Part shown: positions 36,339 through 45,977 of the stretch, in pieces | Numbering within the stretch: position 1 is the first letter of the stretch | How the letters are laid out: every line of letters begins with the position of its first letter | DNA from: an uncultured Opitutales bacterium | GTDB lineage: Bacteria; Verrucomicrobiota; Verrucomicrobiia; Opitutales; Seribacteraceae | NCBI GenBank assembly: GCA_943789375.1 | Contig: CALSTX010000005.1 | Coordinates: forward strand, 1-64,000 | Reading direction: 5' to 3' | Length of the DNA: 64,000 nt | Program-made: the position numbers and the translations under genes | Notes under the pieces: generated by a model | Databases searched by the model: none | Seen by the model: the letters and a program-made list of their open reading frames with translations, nothing else | What the model was told of the DNA's origin: nothing

Positions 36339-37274
36339 ATGGATCAAGTTGCCCAAGTTAACCCTTCGCCTAAGACTTTGGTAGCAACGCAACCGAATCA
36401 TCAATCTATCGGCAAGAATGGTTCTTTTTGGCTTCCGCCTAAATCAAGCTCAACCTTTGCATCCAATTTAAGCCACCATTCGACCAAGCATAAAAATCAA
36501 TCGGTAACGCCAGCGAAGTCAGGTAATCATGTAGTCAAAACTGTCATAACTAAGGCAAAACCCACAGCGAATGATTTGCGATCCACGATCAAACCAACCC
36601 CATCATTTGTTACCGCAAAGACGGGTGCAGTATTGTCATCAGCAAAGCAAATTCCTCTTGTCTCCTCAAGTTTGGCGAAGCAAAGCCCAAGTATAAATCA
36701 ACCTATCGTTCATCGGGGGAGCCCATCTTTTCTTGATCGGGTTGCAACTCAACTCCCATCGAAAGAACCCAAAATTCTTAAGGAATCTGCGGGGAACAAG
36801 CTGGCTAAGGATTTATTTTCCAATAGCCAAGATACAGAGGCGAAAGACGAACAAAAAAAGAAAAGAGGTGGTGGCGCAAAAAATGCTTTAAATAAAACCA
36901 GCATGAACTCCGTTGAAACGATCTCAAACTCTTCCGTATCGATAGACCCCAAGGTTGTGCTAAACCCTAATCACTCTAAGCAGGAACTTAAAAGGTTTTT
37001 TCAGGATTCTATATCTCCTCGAATTGCTTACGTATCAAAATTTGATAAGAAAATAATTAGATTTGCGCTTGATTTACCCGATGGAGGGAAACTTGGCGTT
37101 CGGTTGCAGAAACAAGGCAAAGCACTTTCTCTATCGTTAATTTGTCCTGATTCTAATTCCAAAGCACAAATTTCATTTCTAAACAAAGAATCATTTCCTG
37201 AATCAGAAAACCTTAAAATTGCCATCTACAGTTCTTATCAAGAAATGGATAATTTTAACTCCCTTGCCGCTTAA
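36339..37274 (+). CDS. fliK: Flagellar hook-length control protein FliK-like
   Basis: 311 residues. The long N-terminal region is rich in Ser, Thr, Lys and Gln, as in FliK rulers. The C-terminal domain has the pattern LDLPDGGKLGVRLQKQGKAL, matching the FliK C-terminal core, which contacts FlhB to switch export from hook to filament substrates. Sequence conservation is weak, so the call rests on the C-terminal domain and the position between the fliJ block and flgD. Confidence 0.7.
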   Translation: MDQVAQVNPSPKTLVATQPNHQSIGKNGSFWLPPKSSSTFASNLSHHSTKHKNQSVTPAKSGNHVVKTVITKAKPTANDLRSTIKPTPSFVTAKTGAVLSSAKQIPLVSSSLAKQSPSINQPIVHRGSPSFLDRVATQLPSKEPKILKESAGNKLAKDLFSNSQDTEAKDEQKKKRGGGAKNALNKTSMNSVETISNSSVSIDPKVVLNPNHSKQELKRFFQDSISPRIAYVSKFDKKIIRFALDLPDGGKLGVRLQKQGKALSLSLICPDSNSKAQISFLNKESFPESENLKIAIYSSYQEMDNFNSLAA

Positions 37275-37286
37275 CTTACAAAATTT

Positions 37287-37721
37287 ATGATCGACACAAT
37301 CGCCTCAGCACAAAATCTAAGTAACAACCCAAGAACTGCACCTGAAGCTAACGCTGGCACTAAGAGTTCTGCCACATTACAGATGGAAGATTTCCTGCAA
37401 CTCCTCACAAGTCAAATCAGCAACCAGGATCCTTTGGAACCGATGAAAGATACAGAGTTTATCTCTCAAATGGCTAACATAGCATCCTTGGAGCAAATGG
37501 AACAATTTTCAAAAGGCTTTGAAACCTTTGCTGACTCGCAAAAAGATATGGTGGCCCAAGCTTATCTTGGTAAAATGGTCATCATAAAGAACCAAGGTGA
37601 AGAGATTAGTGGAATGGTTAAGTCTGTTGAAAAGTCTGATCAAGGTCAAATTTCAGTCATTGTTGACGGAAAAGACTATGACCCCTCAACTATAGTCAAA
37701 GTGAGTTTGCCTAACCAATAA
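37287..37721 (+). CDS. flgD: Flagellar hook cap FlgD
   Basis: 144 residues, a short FlgD containing mainly the N-terminal scaffold and the small beta domain. The signature MEDFLQLLTSQISNQDPLEP is followed by DTEFISQMANIASLEQM. It caps the growing hook. The usual FlgD is 220-250 residues, so the FlgD Ig-like domain is missing or reduced, which parallels the short FlgE next door. Confidence 0.88.
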   Translation: MIDTIASAQNLSNNPRTAPEANAGTKSSATLQMEDFLQLLTSQISNQDPLEPMKDTEFISQMANIASLEQMEQFSKGFETFADSQKDMVAQAYLGKMVIIKNQGEEISGMVKSVEKSDQGQISVIVDGKDYDPSTIVKVSLPNQ

Positions 37722-37727
37722 AAGGTT

Positions 37728-38582
37728 ATGATTCCTTCCTTACATACTGGGGTGTCGTCCTTGAAAAGCTTAACCGAAGGCTTGCAGGTTCTAGGTAATA
37801 ATATAGCCAATGTTAATTCCCTGGGTTACAAATCTTCGCGGGCCAATTTTTCTGACAACTTTTACATGCATGTCAATGATGCAGAATCTGGTGCGGATGG
37901 GGTTCCAAGCAACAATATCCAGCAGCACGGTACAGGCGTTCATGTCAGTTCACTTTCATCTGATTTCAATCAAGGTACAATTGAGGTAACTGGTCTCGAT
38001 TTAGATATCGCGATTCAAGGGGAGGCGCTACCCAATGCTGGTGGTTTTTTTGAGTTACAGGATCCTACCACTGGTGACTTTTTCTACACACGAGCAGGGG
38101 CATTCGAGTCAACAGTAGAAGGCTTGGTTGTTACCCGTGACCAATATCGGTTTCAGTTGCTTGATGTTGACGGCAAACCAATGACGGTTGGGCTTGAAGA
38201 TGGCGAAACTCTCTTAACCAGGAGGATCGAAGAAGATGGGGTTGTAAATCTTGTAGTAAGCCGTGAAGGCGAAGATATTATACGGAAATCAGGCCAGCTC
38301 AAAATTGCTAATTTTCAATCCCCTCAATACCTTAGAAGAGTAGGGAACGGTTTTTACTCCAATGGGCAGGAAGGTCAAAACCTAGCCGGAGTCCTTGACA
38401 ACTCCATCCCAGCTGTTGGATCGAATGGTAAGATTAAGCAATACGCACTCGAGCTTTCCAATGTTGATTTAACCAACGAATTCGCGGCCATGATTTCATA
38501 CCAAAGATCTTTCCAGGCAGGTTCTAGGGTTATTACAACATCAGATGCGATTTTAACCGAAGCAGTAAACCTCAAACGATAG
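37728..38582 (+). CDS. flgE: Flagellar hook protein FlgE, short form
   Basis: 284 residues. N-terminal rod/hook motif LQVLGNNIANVNSLGYKSSR, and a C-terminal D0 helix EFAAMISYQRSFQAGSRVITTSD. Typical FlgE is 400 or more residues; this protein has little beyond the D0/D1 core, only slightly larger than the FlgG rod protein (260) in the same cluster. The ATG at 37728 follows flgD after 6 bases. Position after flgD supports hook rather than rod identity. Confidence 0.85.
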   Translation: MIPSLHTGVSSLKSLTEGLQVLGNNIANVNSLGYKSSRANFSDNFYMHVNDAESGADGVPSNNIQQHGTGVHVSSLSSDFNQGTIEVTGLDLDIAIQGEALPNAGGFFELQDPTTGDFFYTRAGAFESTVEGLVVTRDQYRFQLLDVDGKPMTVGLEDGETLLTRRIEEDGVVNLVVSREGEDIIRKSGQLKIANFQSPQYLRRVGNGFYSNGQEGQNLAGVLDNSIPAVGSNGKIKQYALELSNVDLTNEFAAMISYQRSFQAGSRVITTSDAILTEAVNLKR

Positions 38583-38608
38583 TTTTTTTCACTCAACTTA
38601 CTTTAGAT

Positions 38609-39148
38609 ATGTGTGCAGCTCAATTAGACGAACTACCTGAAAACAATCCTTCCACTGATACCAAGCCAAGTGGTGGCAATCTTGTACCCGCTTTGATTGC
38701 TATCGTTCTGGCACCGGCACTTACAGTTGGTGCGATGTTTTTCCTCATCAAGATGAATAAACCTGAGGAGACGATCAAACCTCAAATAATTGAAGGTGGT
38801 CAACCTCTTGATATGGAACCTTCCGGGGAAGAGAAATATTATGAGCTTACTTCATTAATTACAAACCTTGGAGGACCTATCAAATCAAGGTACATCAATC
38901 TTGAGTTGAAGTTGGAGGGCTTGGCAGGTGATTTTGAAAAAGTTCTAGAAATGAATGAACACCGCATTCGTGACAAAGCTCTCGCCATCATGGGGGCTTA
39001 CAGTTACGAAGATGCTCAATTAGATGGCTTTCAGGAAAGAGTCCGTGTGGATTTAAAAAAAGGATTTGCTTCAGTTCTCCGCAAGTACAGAGATGGTGAA
39101 AGTGATCTGATTCGGCAAATATACTTCACCCAGTTTGTAGTCCAATAA
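38609..39148 (+). CDS. fliL: Flagellar basal body-associated protein FliL
   Basis: 179 residues. One membrane segment (LVPALIAIVLAPALTVGAMFFLI) near the N-terminus is followed by a periplasmic domain with YINLELKLEGLA. FliL surrounds the stator and supports torque. Position between flgE and fliM is the standard one. Confidence 0.85.
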   Translation: MCAAQLDELPENNPSTDTKPSGGNLVPALIAIVLAPALTVGAMFFLIKMNKPEETIKPQIIEGGQPLDMEPSGEEKYYELTSLITNLGGPIKSRYINLELKLEGLAGDFEKVLEMNEHRIRDKALAIMGAYSYEDAQLDGFQERVRVDLKKGFASVLRKYRDGESDLIRQIYFTQFVVQ

Positions 39149-39160
39149 CAACAAATTCCG

Positions 39161-40171
39161 ATGGCAGCTGACTCCAATTTTGAAGATGAAAGCTTCGACT
39201 TATCAGAGATCGAAGGTTCCTCCGAACAACCAATATTCCTTCATGATGGGACGAAGGTTTCAGGAAACTCAGGCTTAAGTTGCAAAAAATACGATTTTAC
39301 CAATCCAATCGTTCTGTCTGATGCCGATTTAAGTAAACTCCGAACTAAATCTGAGCAGTTTGCCTATTACCTCGCAGGGCATTTATCGATGTTTTTGCGT
39401 ACTGAATTTAATCTGGAATTAGAAGATTTAACAGCTGATCTTTACTCTAACTTCACCCAGTCTATCAAAACTCCATCGTGCGTCACGATGTTTAAGATGC
39501 AGGAACTCAATGGAGTTTGTCTTCTTGATGTTAACTCTCACCTCTCCGCAACTGTTGTAGACCGAATACTTGGTGGAAGAGGTTCCACTAATCCGGAAGA
39601 AAGAGGTTTAACTGACATTGAAAAAGCACTCGTCGAGGACTTCAATCAAATCATACTCCAAGAGTGGTGCAAGCAATGGGAGTCTACCATGTCACTTACC
39701 CCAAGTATTATTGGTTCTGAAAGTACTGGTAAATTCTTACAAACTTCTCCTTCGGACGCTATGGTGTTGATTATGAGTATGGAGGCATCCTTTGGTGATG
39801 TTTCTGGCCCAATGAGAATTGCAGTGCCTTATTACACAATGGAACCTGTTTTGAGTCGCCTACTTGCTGCAGCAACAAGTGAAGAAAAAAAGGCTCCAAA
39901 GCCGCCGAGATGGCATGAAGTGTATGATAATATTCCTGTTCAAGTCTCAGCTGAGTGGGATGCTTTTGAACTTTCACTTCGAGACTTAACCAATTTAGAT
40001 GTTGATGATGTGATCGAGATGGACTCTTCGCTCATCGAAAAAACAAAATTAAGAATTGAAAATAGAACCTGCTTCACGGGTGAAGTCGGACTGGAAGGTG
40101 AGAAAGTTGCCTTCCAAGTAAACGAAAGTATTGCAGACGCAGTTAAGTTGATTGGAAAAAATCATGGATAG
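39161..40171 (+). CDS. fliM: Flagellar motor switch protein FliM
   Basis: 336 residues. The middle domain includes ADLYSNFTQSIKTPSC and VDRILGGRGST, and the C-terminal SpoA domain follows LTNLDVDDVIEM. It forms the C ring with FliN and binds phospho-CheY in other bacteria. Its end overlaps the fliN start by 8 bases. Confidence 0.9.
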   Translation: MAADSNFEDESFDLSEIEGSSEQPIFLHDGTKVSGNSGLSCKKYDFTNPIVLSDADLSKLRTKSEQFAYYLAGHLSMFLRTEFNLELEDLTADLYSNFTQSIKTPSCVTMFKMQELNGVCLLDVNSHLSATVVDRILGGRGSTNPEERGLTDIEKALVEDFNQIILQEWCKQWESTMSLTPSIIGSESTGKFLQTSPSDAMVLIMSMEASFGDVSGPMRIAVPYYTMEPVLSRLLAAATSEEKKAPKPPRWHEVYDNIPVQVSAEWDAFELSLRDLTNLDVDDVIEMDSSLIEKTKLRIENRTCFTGEVGLEGEKVAFQVNESIADAVKLIGKNHG

Positions 40172-40412
40172 TAAAAAAATGGATATTGTTATGGACGTTA
40201 AGGTTAGTGTTACCGTCCAGTTGGGCACGGCAGAACTACCAATGAAGGAAGTTGTCGAATTGAGCCCAGGTGCTCAAATACAACTGAAGCAGAACGCCAA
40301 AGACCCTGTTGGCTTACTTGTTAACGGAAAACTAATCGCTCATGGTGAAGTGGTTGTGATTGATGATCGGTTTGGGCTTAAAATAACCGAAATCATAGAC
40401 TCTCCAGTTTGA
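40164..40412 (+). CDS. fliN: Flagellar motor switch protein FliN
   Basis: 82 residues from the ATG at 40164; a TTG at 40152 would add four. It is essentially one SpoA/SPOA domain: VSVTVQLGTAELPMKEVVEL, then VNGKLIAHGEVVVIDD. It builds the lower C ring. It starts inside fliM, suggesting coupled translation. Confidence 0.92.
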   Translation: MDSKKMDIVMDVKVSVTVQLGTAELPMKEVVELSPGAQIQLKQNAKDPVGLLVNGKLIAHGEVVVIDDRFGLKITEIIDSPV

Positions 40413-40459
40413 GTCTAATCGTAACTTTAACTGTAGCTCTAATTCAATAAGGTCATAAA

Positions 40460-40810
40460 TTGTTTTCATGGCTCGCAACAACTTTTTCGTCTGCTGATAC
40501 GATACCTGACACTTCTTGGATGTGGGTTAGGGTCGTTGCTTTTTTAGGTTTGCTTGCTGCCTGCGCCTATTTCATTACGCAATACAATCGGAAAAAACAG
40601 TTTCGCTCTTTTAGTCAAACTAAAGGCAAGATCTTAATTGCCGATACATGTCCACTTGGTAACAGACAGTATCTTGTGGTAGCCCAGTACGGATCAGAAA
40701 AACACCTACTAGGAATCAACCCAAACGCGATTAGTCATTTGTCCAAGATTGAAGAAACTGACTCAATCACAGATTTTCAATCTTCAAATAAAGATGAAAG
40801 CTTATCTTAG
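40460..40810 (+). CDS. fliO: Flagellar biosynthesis protein FliO
   Basis: 116 residues from a TTG. One membrane helix (WVRVVAFLGLLAACAYFITQ) followed by a small cytoplasmic domain with LIADTCPLGNRQYLVVA, the FliO-type core. It assists assembly of the FliP ring. It overlaps the fliP start and sits in the standard fliN-O-P-Q-R order, which supports this otherwise weakly conserved call. Confidence 0.8.
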   Translation: MFSWLATTFSSADTIPDTSWMWVRVVAFLGLLAACAYFITQYNRKKQFRSFSQTKGKILIADTCPLGNRQYLVVAQYGSEKHLLGINPNAISHLSKIEETDSITDFQSSNKDESLS

Positions 40811-41558
40811 AATCCTGACCCTCTTGCTTTTCTTGAGCTGGTTCCAAATAGGAGACCTACAAGGGCAAACTACTGGAACAGGTGCACCTGGACTAAGGAT
40901 TGATGTGACCGGATCGAATGATGAGGGGGACTTTGGCGTAGCCATCCAATTGGTTATTGCTATGACGATTCTTACTTTAGGCCCGTCAATCATTATGATG
41001 ATGACTTGCTTTACTAGAATGGTAATTGTTTTAGGATTTGTCAGAAACGCAATTGGGGTGAATGCCGCTCCATCGAGTCAAATTATCGTCGGATTGTCTT
41101 TGTTTCTTACTTTTTTTGTGATGGGCCCTGTCTGGGATAAAATTTATGACGATGCGGTAACGCCTTACATGTCGAATTCGATGAAGTCAGGGGATGCATT
41201 AATGGTTGCGACTGCTCACATGAAAAATTTTATGCTTAATCAGACTCGCCAAGAAGATGCCCAGTTTTTTCTTGAGATTTCTAAGCAAGGTGCGATGACA
41301 CGCGATGAGTTACCCTTGAGCATTGTGGTTCCTTCGTTTGTTTTGAGTGAACTTAGAACTGCTTTTCAAATGGGTTTTCTCATATTTATTCCATTTATTA
41401 TCGTGGATTTTATTGTAGCCTCATCTTTGATGTCGATGGGTATGATGATGATGCCACCAGTTGTAATTTCAATGCCATTCAAGTTACTTTTATTTGTTTT
41501 GGTTGATGGTTGGTATTTGGTTATTCAATCGTTGGTGAACAGCTTTAATATTTCCTAA
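40794..41558 (+). CDS. fliP: Flagellar export gate protein FliP
   Basis: 254 residues from the ATG at 40794, which gives a signal peptide (ILTLLLFLSWFQIGDLQGQ). The export-gate signatures ITILTLGPSIIMMMTCFTRMVIV and GMMMMPPVVISMPFKLLLF are present in parts of these stretches (the first around residues 55-77). FliP forms the core of the export channel with FliQ and FliR. The start overlaps fliO by 17 bases. Confidence 0.95.
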   Translation: MKAYLRILTLLLFLSWFQIGDLQGQTTGTGAPGLRIDVTGSNDEGDFGVAIQLVIAMTILTLGPSIIMMMTCFTRMVIVLGFVRNAIGVNAAPSSQIIVGLSLFLTFFVMGPVWDKIYDDAVTPYMSNSMKSGDALMVATAHMKNFMLNQTRQEDAQFFLEISKQGAMTRDELPLSIVVPSFVLSELRTAFQMGFLIFIPFIIVDFIVASSLMSMGMMMMPPVVISMPFKLLLFVLVDGWYLVIQSLVNSFNIS

Positions 41559-41561
41559 AAC

Positions 41562-41569
41562 AAGGAGGA
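41562..41569 (+). promoter_or_regulatory. Strong Shine-Dalgarno site of fliQ
   Basis: AAGGAGGA lies 7 bases before the fliQ ATG (41577). It is the only near-perfect Shine-Dalgarno sequence I noticed in the flagellar cluster, where most starts follow plain AT-rich leaders. It may set the high FliQ:FliR ratio in the export gate. Confidence 0.7.
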
Positions 41570-41576
41570 TAAGATT

Positions 41577-41846
41577 ATGACAATGGAACTTGCTGTAGAT
41601 ATCATGAGAAACCTTTTGCAAACGGGATTACTTATATCAGTACCCATTCTTGGTACGGCTCTAGTCGTGGGTCTTGTGATTAGCTTTGTGCAATCTATTA
41701 CCAGCTTGCAAGAGCAGACCCTAACCTTTGTCCCAAAGCTTGTTTGCGTGTCGCTGGCTATTGTGCTTTCAGCAAATTTCATCTTAAAAACAATGACTGA
41801 ATTTTGTATATCGATGTTTAATCTGATTCCAACAATGGCACAATGA
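41577..41846 (+). CDS. fliQ: Flagellar export gate protein FliQ
   Basis: 89 residues with two membrane helices and the family block VGLVISFVQSITSLQEQTLT. The C-terminal half continues FVPKLVCVSLAIVL. It forms part of the helical export gate. It joins fliR by an ATGA overlap. Confidence 0.95.
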   Translation: MTMELAVDIMRNLLQTGLLISVPILGTALVVGLVISFVQSITSLQEQTLTFVPKLVCVSLAIVLSANFILKTMTEFCISMFNLIPTMAQ

Positions 41847-42607
41847 CCATTGAGGCTGGGGAAATCGTTGTATGGGTACTCGTTTTCCTCAGGACGGGAG
41901 CTTTTTTTCTCGGAATTCCTCTTTTTGCGGGAAAATTAATACCCGTTAAAATTAGAACAGCTTTTGGTCTGTTACTGTCCATTCTTATAAATCCCCTAGT
42001 TCCCGCAAATCTCGAAATTGCCAACCACTTTGCGGGTGCCATACTTCTCTCATTAAATGAAATTTGTATTGGGCTTCTCTTAGCAATGACTGTGCGTATG
42101 ATTTTTTTTGCTGTTGAACTTGCCGGACACCTCATTTCCTATGAGATCGGTCTTATGGCGAGCAGCAGTGTTAATCCCTTGCTCGGATCCACTGATGCGA
42201 CTATCACAACTCTCTTATACTACTTTAGTCTTCTTATATTTTTTGTAGCAGGCATACATTACGACATACTCAAGGCCTTTACCTTAAGCTTTGAAATATT
42301 GCCTATCGGGAGTTATTTCTTGTCCGCTAGCCCCATGGTGGAATTTGCTCGGGAAATTTCTAATGTTTTCGTGATCGGCACCTTAATAGCTGCCCCTTTT
42401 ATTGCCCTTAATTTTATGATTAATATTTCTTTTGCTGTTTTGGGGAAAGCCGTCCCCAAAATGAATGTATTTATGACAAGTTTTTCAATCCGAATCCTCT
42501 CAGGTTTGGTCTTACTTGTATCTTCCATTCTACTCATTACTTCTTACATTCTCGATGGCAGTAAACGATCAGTCTCTATCATGTTGGATATTATTCAAAA
42601 CGGATAA
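41843..42607 (+). CDS. fliR: Flagellar export gate protein FliR
   Basis: 254 residues, polytopic, with family motifs FLRTGAFFLGIPLFAG and FFAVELAGHLISYEIGLMAS. The length is standard. FliR closes the FliPQR gate helix. It is followed after 12 bases by flhB, the usual order. Confidence 0.93.
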   Translation: MTIEAGEIVVWVLVFLRTGAFFLGIPLFAGKLIPVKIRTAFGLLLSILINPLVPANLEIANHFAGAILLSLNEICIGLLLAMTVRMIFFAVELAGHLISYEIGLMASSSVNPLLGSTDATITTLLYYFSLLIFFVAGIHYDILKAFTLSFEILPIGSYFLSASPMVEFAREISNVFVIGTLIAAPFIALNFMINISFAVLGKAVPKMNVFMTSFSIRILSGLVLLVSSILLITSYILDGSKRSVSIMLDIIQNG

Positions 42608-42619
42608 TTAATTATTGAT

Positions 42620-43744
42620 ATGGCCGATGTTGATAAGAGTTCCAAGACTGAGCCTCCAACCGAGAAAAGACTGTCTGAATCCAGATCAAAAGGACAGTTT
42701 GCGAAAGCGCCAGAGATCGCGATGACCTTTACAATGCTTGCGGGGTTGCTAGTGATTGTATTTTTAGCACCCGCAAAAGCCTCTGAATTACTCGTCTTTA
42801 CAAGGTCAATGCTTGAGAATATAAATTCGATACAGGCGAGTCAGGAAGGCGTTGCTCATACTCTAACATCCTCATACTTCTCTCTGTCTCTAATTGTCAT
42901 CCCAATGCTTGCAAGTTGTTTTTTAGCAGCCTTAATTGCGGAGGGTCTTCAGACTGGCTTTAGGTTCACTCCCAAAGCGATAGAGCCAAAATTTAATAAA
43001 CTAAACCCAATCACGGGAACGCAAAGAATTTTTGGGCTGAAAGCACTAAAAACATTTTTCATTGATTTAATGAAATTTTTGGCGATTGGGACAGTTGTTT
43101 GGATTACCCTTCTAATTTTTCTGGATGACCCAATATTTTATGCTCCTGTACCCATCCAGCATCTACCGCAATTTATATATAAATTATTCCTCGTTATGTT
43201 CACTATTCTGCTATTAATGCTGACAATAATAGCAATCATCAACTACTTCATTAAAAAGAAAGAGCATGATGATGAGATGAAAATGACCAAGCAAGAAGTA
43301 AAAGAAGAAAGGAAAAGTAAAGAAGTCTCCTCAGAGGTAAAAACAGCTCAAAGAAAAAAAGCGATGGAACTCTTGGGCGGGCAGGGAGTAGCTGATGTTT
43401 CAACTGCGGATGTTGTTGTGACCAACCCAACTCACTATGCGGTTGCATTAAAATATGAAAAAGGCACGGATAATGCTCCTATTGTTGTCGCGAAAGGAGA
43501 TAATCTATTGGCCAGAAGAATAAAAATAATAGCAAAGGAGCATGAAGTTCCTATGATTGAGAACAAACCAGTTGCTCAAACTCTTTTTGCATTGGGACGT
43601 GTAGGTGAACCAATTCCTCTTCAAATGTATCAAGTTGTAGCGTCTATTTTAGCGGATGTTTACAAAAAACACGCTTATTATTTTCATCGACTTAAAGCGA
43701 GAAGGCTGCTGGCTAAACTGCCAACTGCTAAAGCATTTTCATGA
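42620..43744 (+). CDS. flhB: Flagellar export specificity switch FlhB
   Basis: 374 residues. The opening KTEPPTEKRLSESRSKGQ is typical, four membrane helices follow, and the cytoplasmic domain has the autocleavage motif NPTH at residues 269-272 (TNPTHYAVALKYE). Cleavage after Asn269 switches export from hook to filament substrates, working with FliK. It overlaps flhA by ATGA. Confidence 0.95.
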   Translation: MADVDKSSKTEPPTEKRLSESRSKGQFAKAPEIAMTFTMLAGLLVIVFLAPAKASELLVFTRSMLENINSIQASQEGVAHTLTSSYFSLSLIVIPMLASCFLAALIAEGLQTGFRFTPKAIEPKFNKLNPITGTQRIFGLKALKTFFIDLMKFLAIGTVVWITLLIFLDDPIFYAPVPIQHLPQFIYKLFLVMFTILLLMLTIIAIINYFIKKKEHDDEMKMTKQEVKEERKSKEVSSEVKTAQRKKAMELLGGQGVADVSTADVVVTNPTHYAVALKYEKGTDNAPIVVAKGDNLLARRIKIIAKEHEVPMIENKPVAQTLFALGRVGEPIPLQMYQVVASILADVYKKHAYYFHRLKARRLLAKLPTAKAFS

Positions 43745-45967
43745 GCGAAACATGGCAAAATATTCGCTCTTTTTTTTCCCGTTTTGGGGGGAATTCAGAC
43801 TTGGGCTTCGTTTTTGGTCTTTTCGGTGCCGTTCTTCTACTCGTCCTTCCAGTTCACAAGGATTTGCTTAGCATTCTTCTGGTCTTCAGTATTGCTATAT
43901 CTTTGCTCATTCTGCTGACAGTAATTTATGTCAAAGACCCTCCTGAGTTTTCAGTATTCCCCACCTTACTTCTCGCGGTTACACTCTATCGGCTTGGACT
44001 CAATGTTGCCTCAACCCGCTTGATACTTTTGGACGGAGATGCAGGCTCAGTCATCTATTCTTTTGGAACTTTTGTGGTGGGAGGCAATTATGTCGTGGGT
44101 GCAGTCATATTTTTAATTTTGGTAATCATCAATTTTGTTGTCATCACAAAGGGTGCTGGGAGAATTGCTGAAGTGACAGCTAGGTTCACATTGGATGCGA
44201 TGCCCGGAAAGCAAATGTCTATTGATGCTGAAATGAATTCTGGTGTTATCACGGAGGCACAAGCCTTGGAAAGGCGAGAGAAAATCCAAAAAGATGCAGA
44301 CTTTTATGGATCCATGGATGGTGCGAGTAAATTTGTACGTGGGGATGCAGTCGCAGGTATTTTTATTACCGTGGTAAATATTATTGGCGGTATTTTGATT
44401 GGATATTTTCAACGAGATATGACTATGTCTGATTCCCTTCAAACTTACACTATACTTTCAATTGGAGATGGTTTAGTTACTCAGATCCCGGCAATCATTG
44501 TATCCATTGCAGCCGGTATTCTTGTTACCCGTTCATCCGAGGAGTCCAACCTTGGTGAGTTTGTAGGCAAGCAACTAACTGTATACCCTAAAGCAATTGG
44601 CATAGCAGGAGCGATGCTCTTAATGTTTGCTTTCTTTCTTTCCGAAACATTCTGGCCATTTCTTCTTGTTGTCTATCGCTTGCTTTGGGGCCGCTTATTA
44701 TTTCTCTCAAAAATCCAAAGATGCCACTCTCGAGGACATTTCTTCGGGTAACCCACAGATTGCAAACCATGGAGCCACCCCTCCTAAAGGTTTACCTTCT
44801 CCGCAAAGTGGAGATAGCGCTATGCAGGCTCCAGACGCCTCACAACTCTCCCCCATGGAAAGTGCGATTGAGCAAGAAGTTTTTGGTCTTGAAATGGGTT
44901 ATGGTCTTTTGGTTCTCGCCGACAAAAAGAAAGGTGGTGACTTGCTTGAAAGAATTACTGGTGCCAGAACTAATTTTGCCAAAGAAATGGGGATGCTCTT
45001 ACCCACTATTGGTGTGCGCGACAATATTGAACTTGAACCAAATGAATACAGGTTCTTACTTCGCGGCAAAGAGATCACACGAGCAAGCGTGATACCAGAC
45101 CGAGCGCTTGCTATGAGTATGGGCGGGGGAGATGCAGGCAAACTCAACGGTATACCCACCACTGAACCTGTATTTGGGATTAGTGCCATGTGGATTCCCG
45201 AAGATGAAAAGCGCCATGCTGAAGTCGAAGGGTGCACCGTGGTTGATCCGTCTTCTGTCTTGGTTACACATTTATCTGATGTGCTTAAAAGAACCGCTCA
45301 CCTCATTCTTGAAAGAGAAGGTACGCAGAGATTACTGGACCTGATAAAAGACAAAAACCCAACTTTGGTTAGTGAACTACTTCCCGACTTGGTAAATGTT
45401 GGTGTCATCCAAAGAACCCTGCAAAATTTACTTAGAGAACGTATACCTATAAAAAATTTAACCCTGATTCTTGAAACGATTGCAGATATGGCAAGTCTCA
45501 CCAAGAACCCTGATGACTTATCTGAACAAACGAGAAAAAGATTGGGGATGTATTTCATAAAAGAATTTGAATCGGATACAAATAAACTTGTGGCGATGAC
45601 TTTTGAGCCAACGCTTGAGCAAACATTAATTTCTCGGGTCAAACGAAGTCAATTTGACATCGGGTTAGTTATGGACCCTCAACTCACCGAAGGCATCATC
45701 AAAGAGATTGAACCAAAAATCAAAGAAATGAGCGAAAGTGGTATCACTCCAGTTATTGTTACTACTGCTGAATTGAGATTAGCTTTCAGAAGATTTATGG
45801 AACCCTCCTATCCACAGCTTGTTGTGTTGGCATACCAGGAATTGCCTGCGGAGACTCAAATTGAACCATTTGGTGCCATAGCTCTTGCTGATCAAAGCCT
45901 GCCGGAAGAAATTATTAATGCCATGGAAAAACAGCAAGCGCCTGGAGATGTCCCGGTTGCTGCCTAA
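43741..45967 (+). pseudogene. flhA: Flagellar export protein FlhA, one single-base frameshift
   Basis: Frame one (43741-44751) carries the membrane domain: KDPPEFSVFPTLLLAVTLYR, then the FHIPEP-like region AGRIAEVTARFTLDAMPGKQ and the switch segment EAQALERREKIQKDADFYGS. Frame two (open from 44627 to 45967) carries the last membrane helix and the whole cytoplasmic domain with VRDNIELEPNEYRFLLRG and the C-terminal block LTEGIIKEIEPKIKE. They overlap at the T-rich run 44629-44641. Removing one T gives AFFFPKH and a continuous protein of 741 residues, close to the usual 690-710. All other export-gate genes are intact, so a sequencing error or a programmed shift is likelier than inactivation. Confidence 0.85.
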
Positions 45968-45977
45968 TTAATTTACT

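Noticed and set aside
44625-44645. Programmed frameshift in flhA
   Set aside because: The T-rich run could allow slippage, but there is no clear stimulatory structure or stop-linked signal, and four other genes show similar single-base breaks, so error is simpler.
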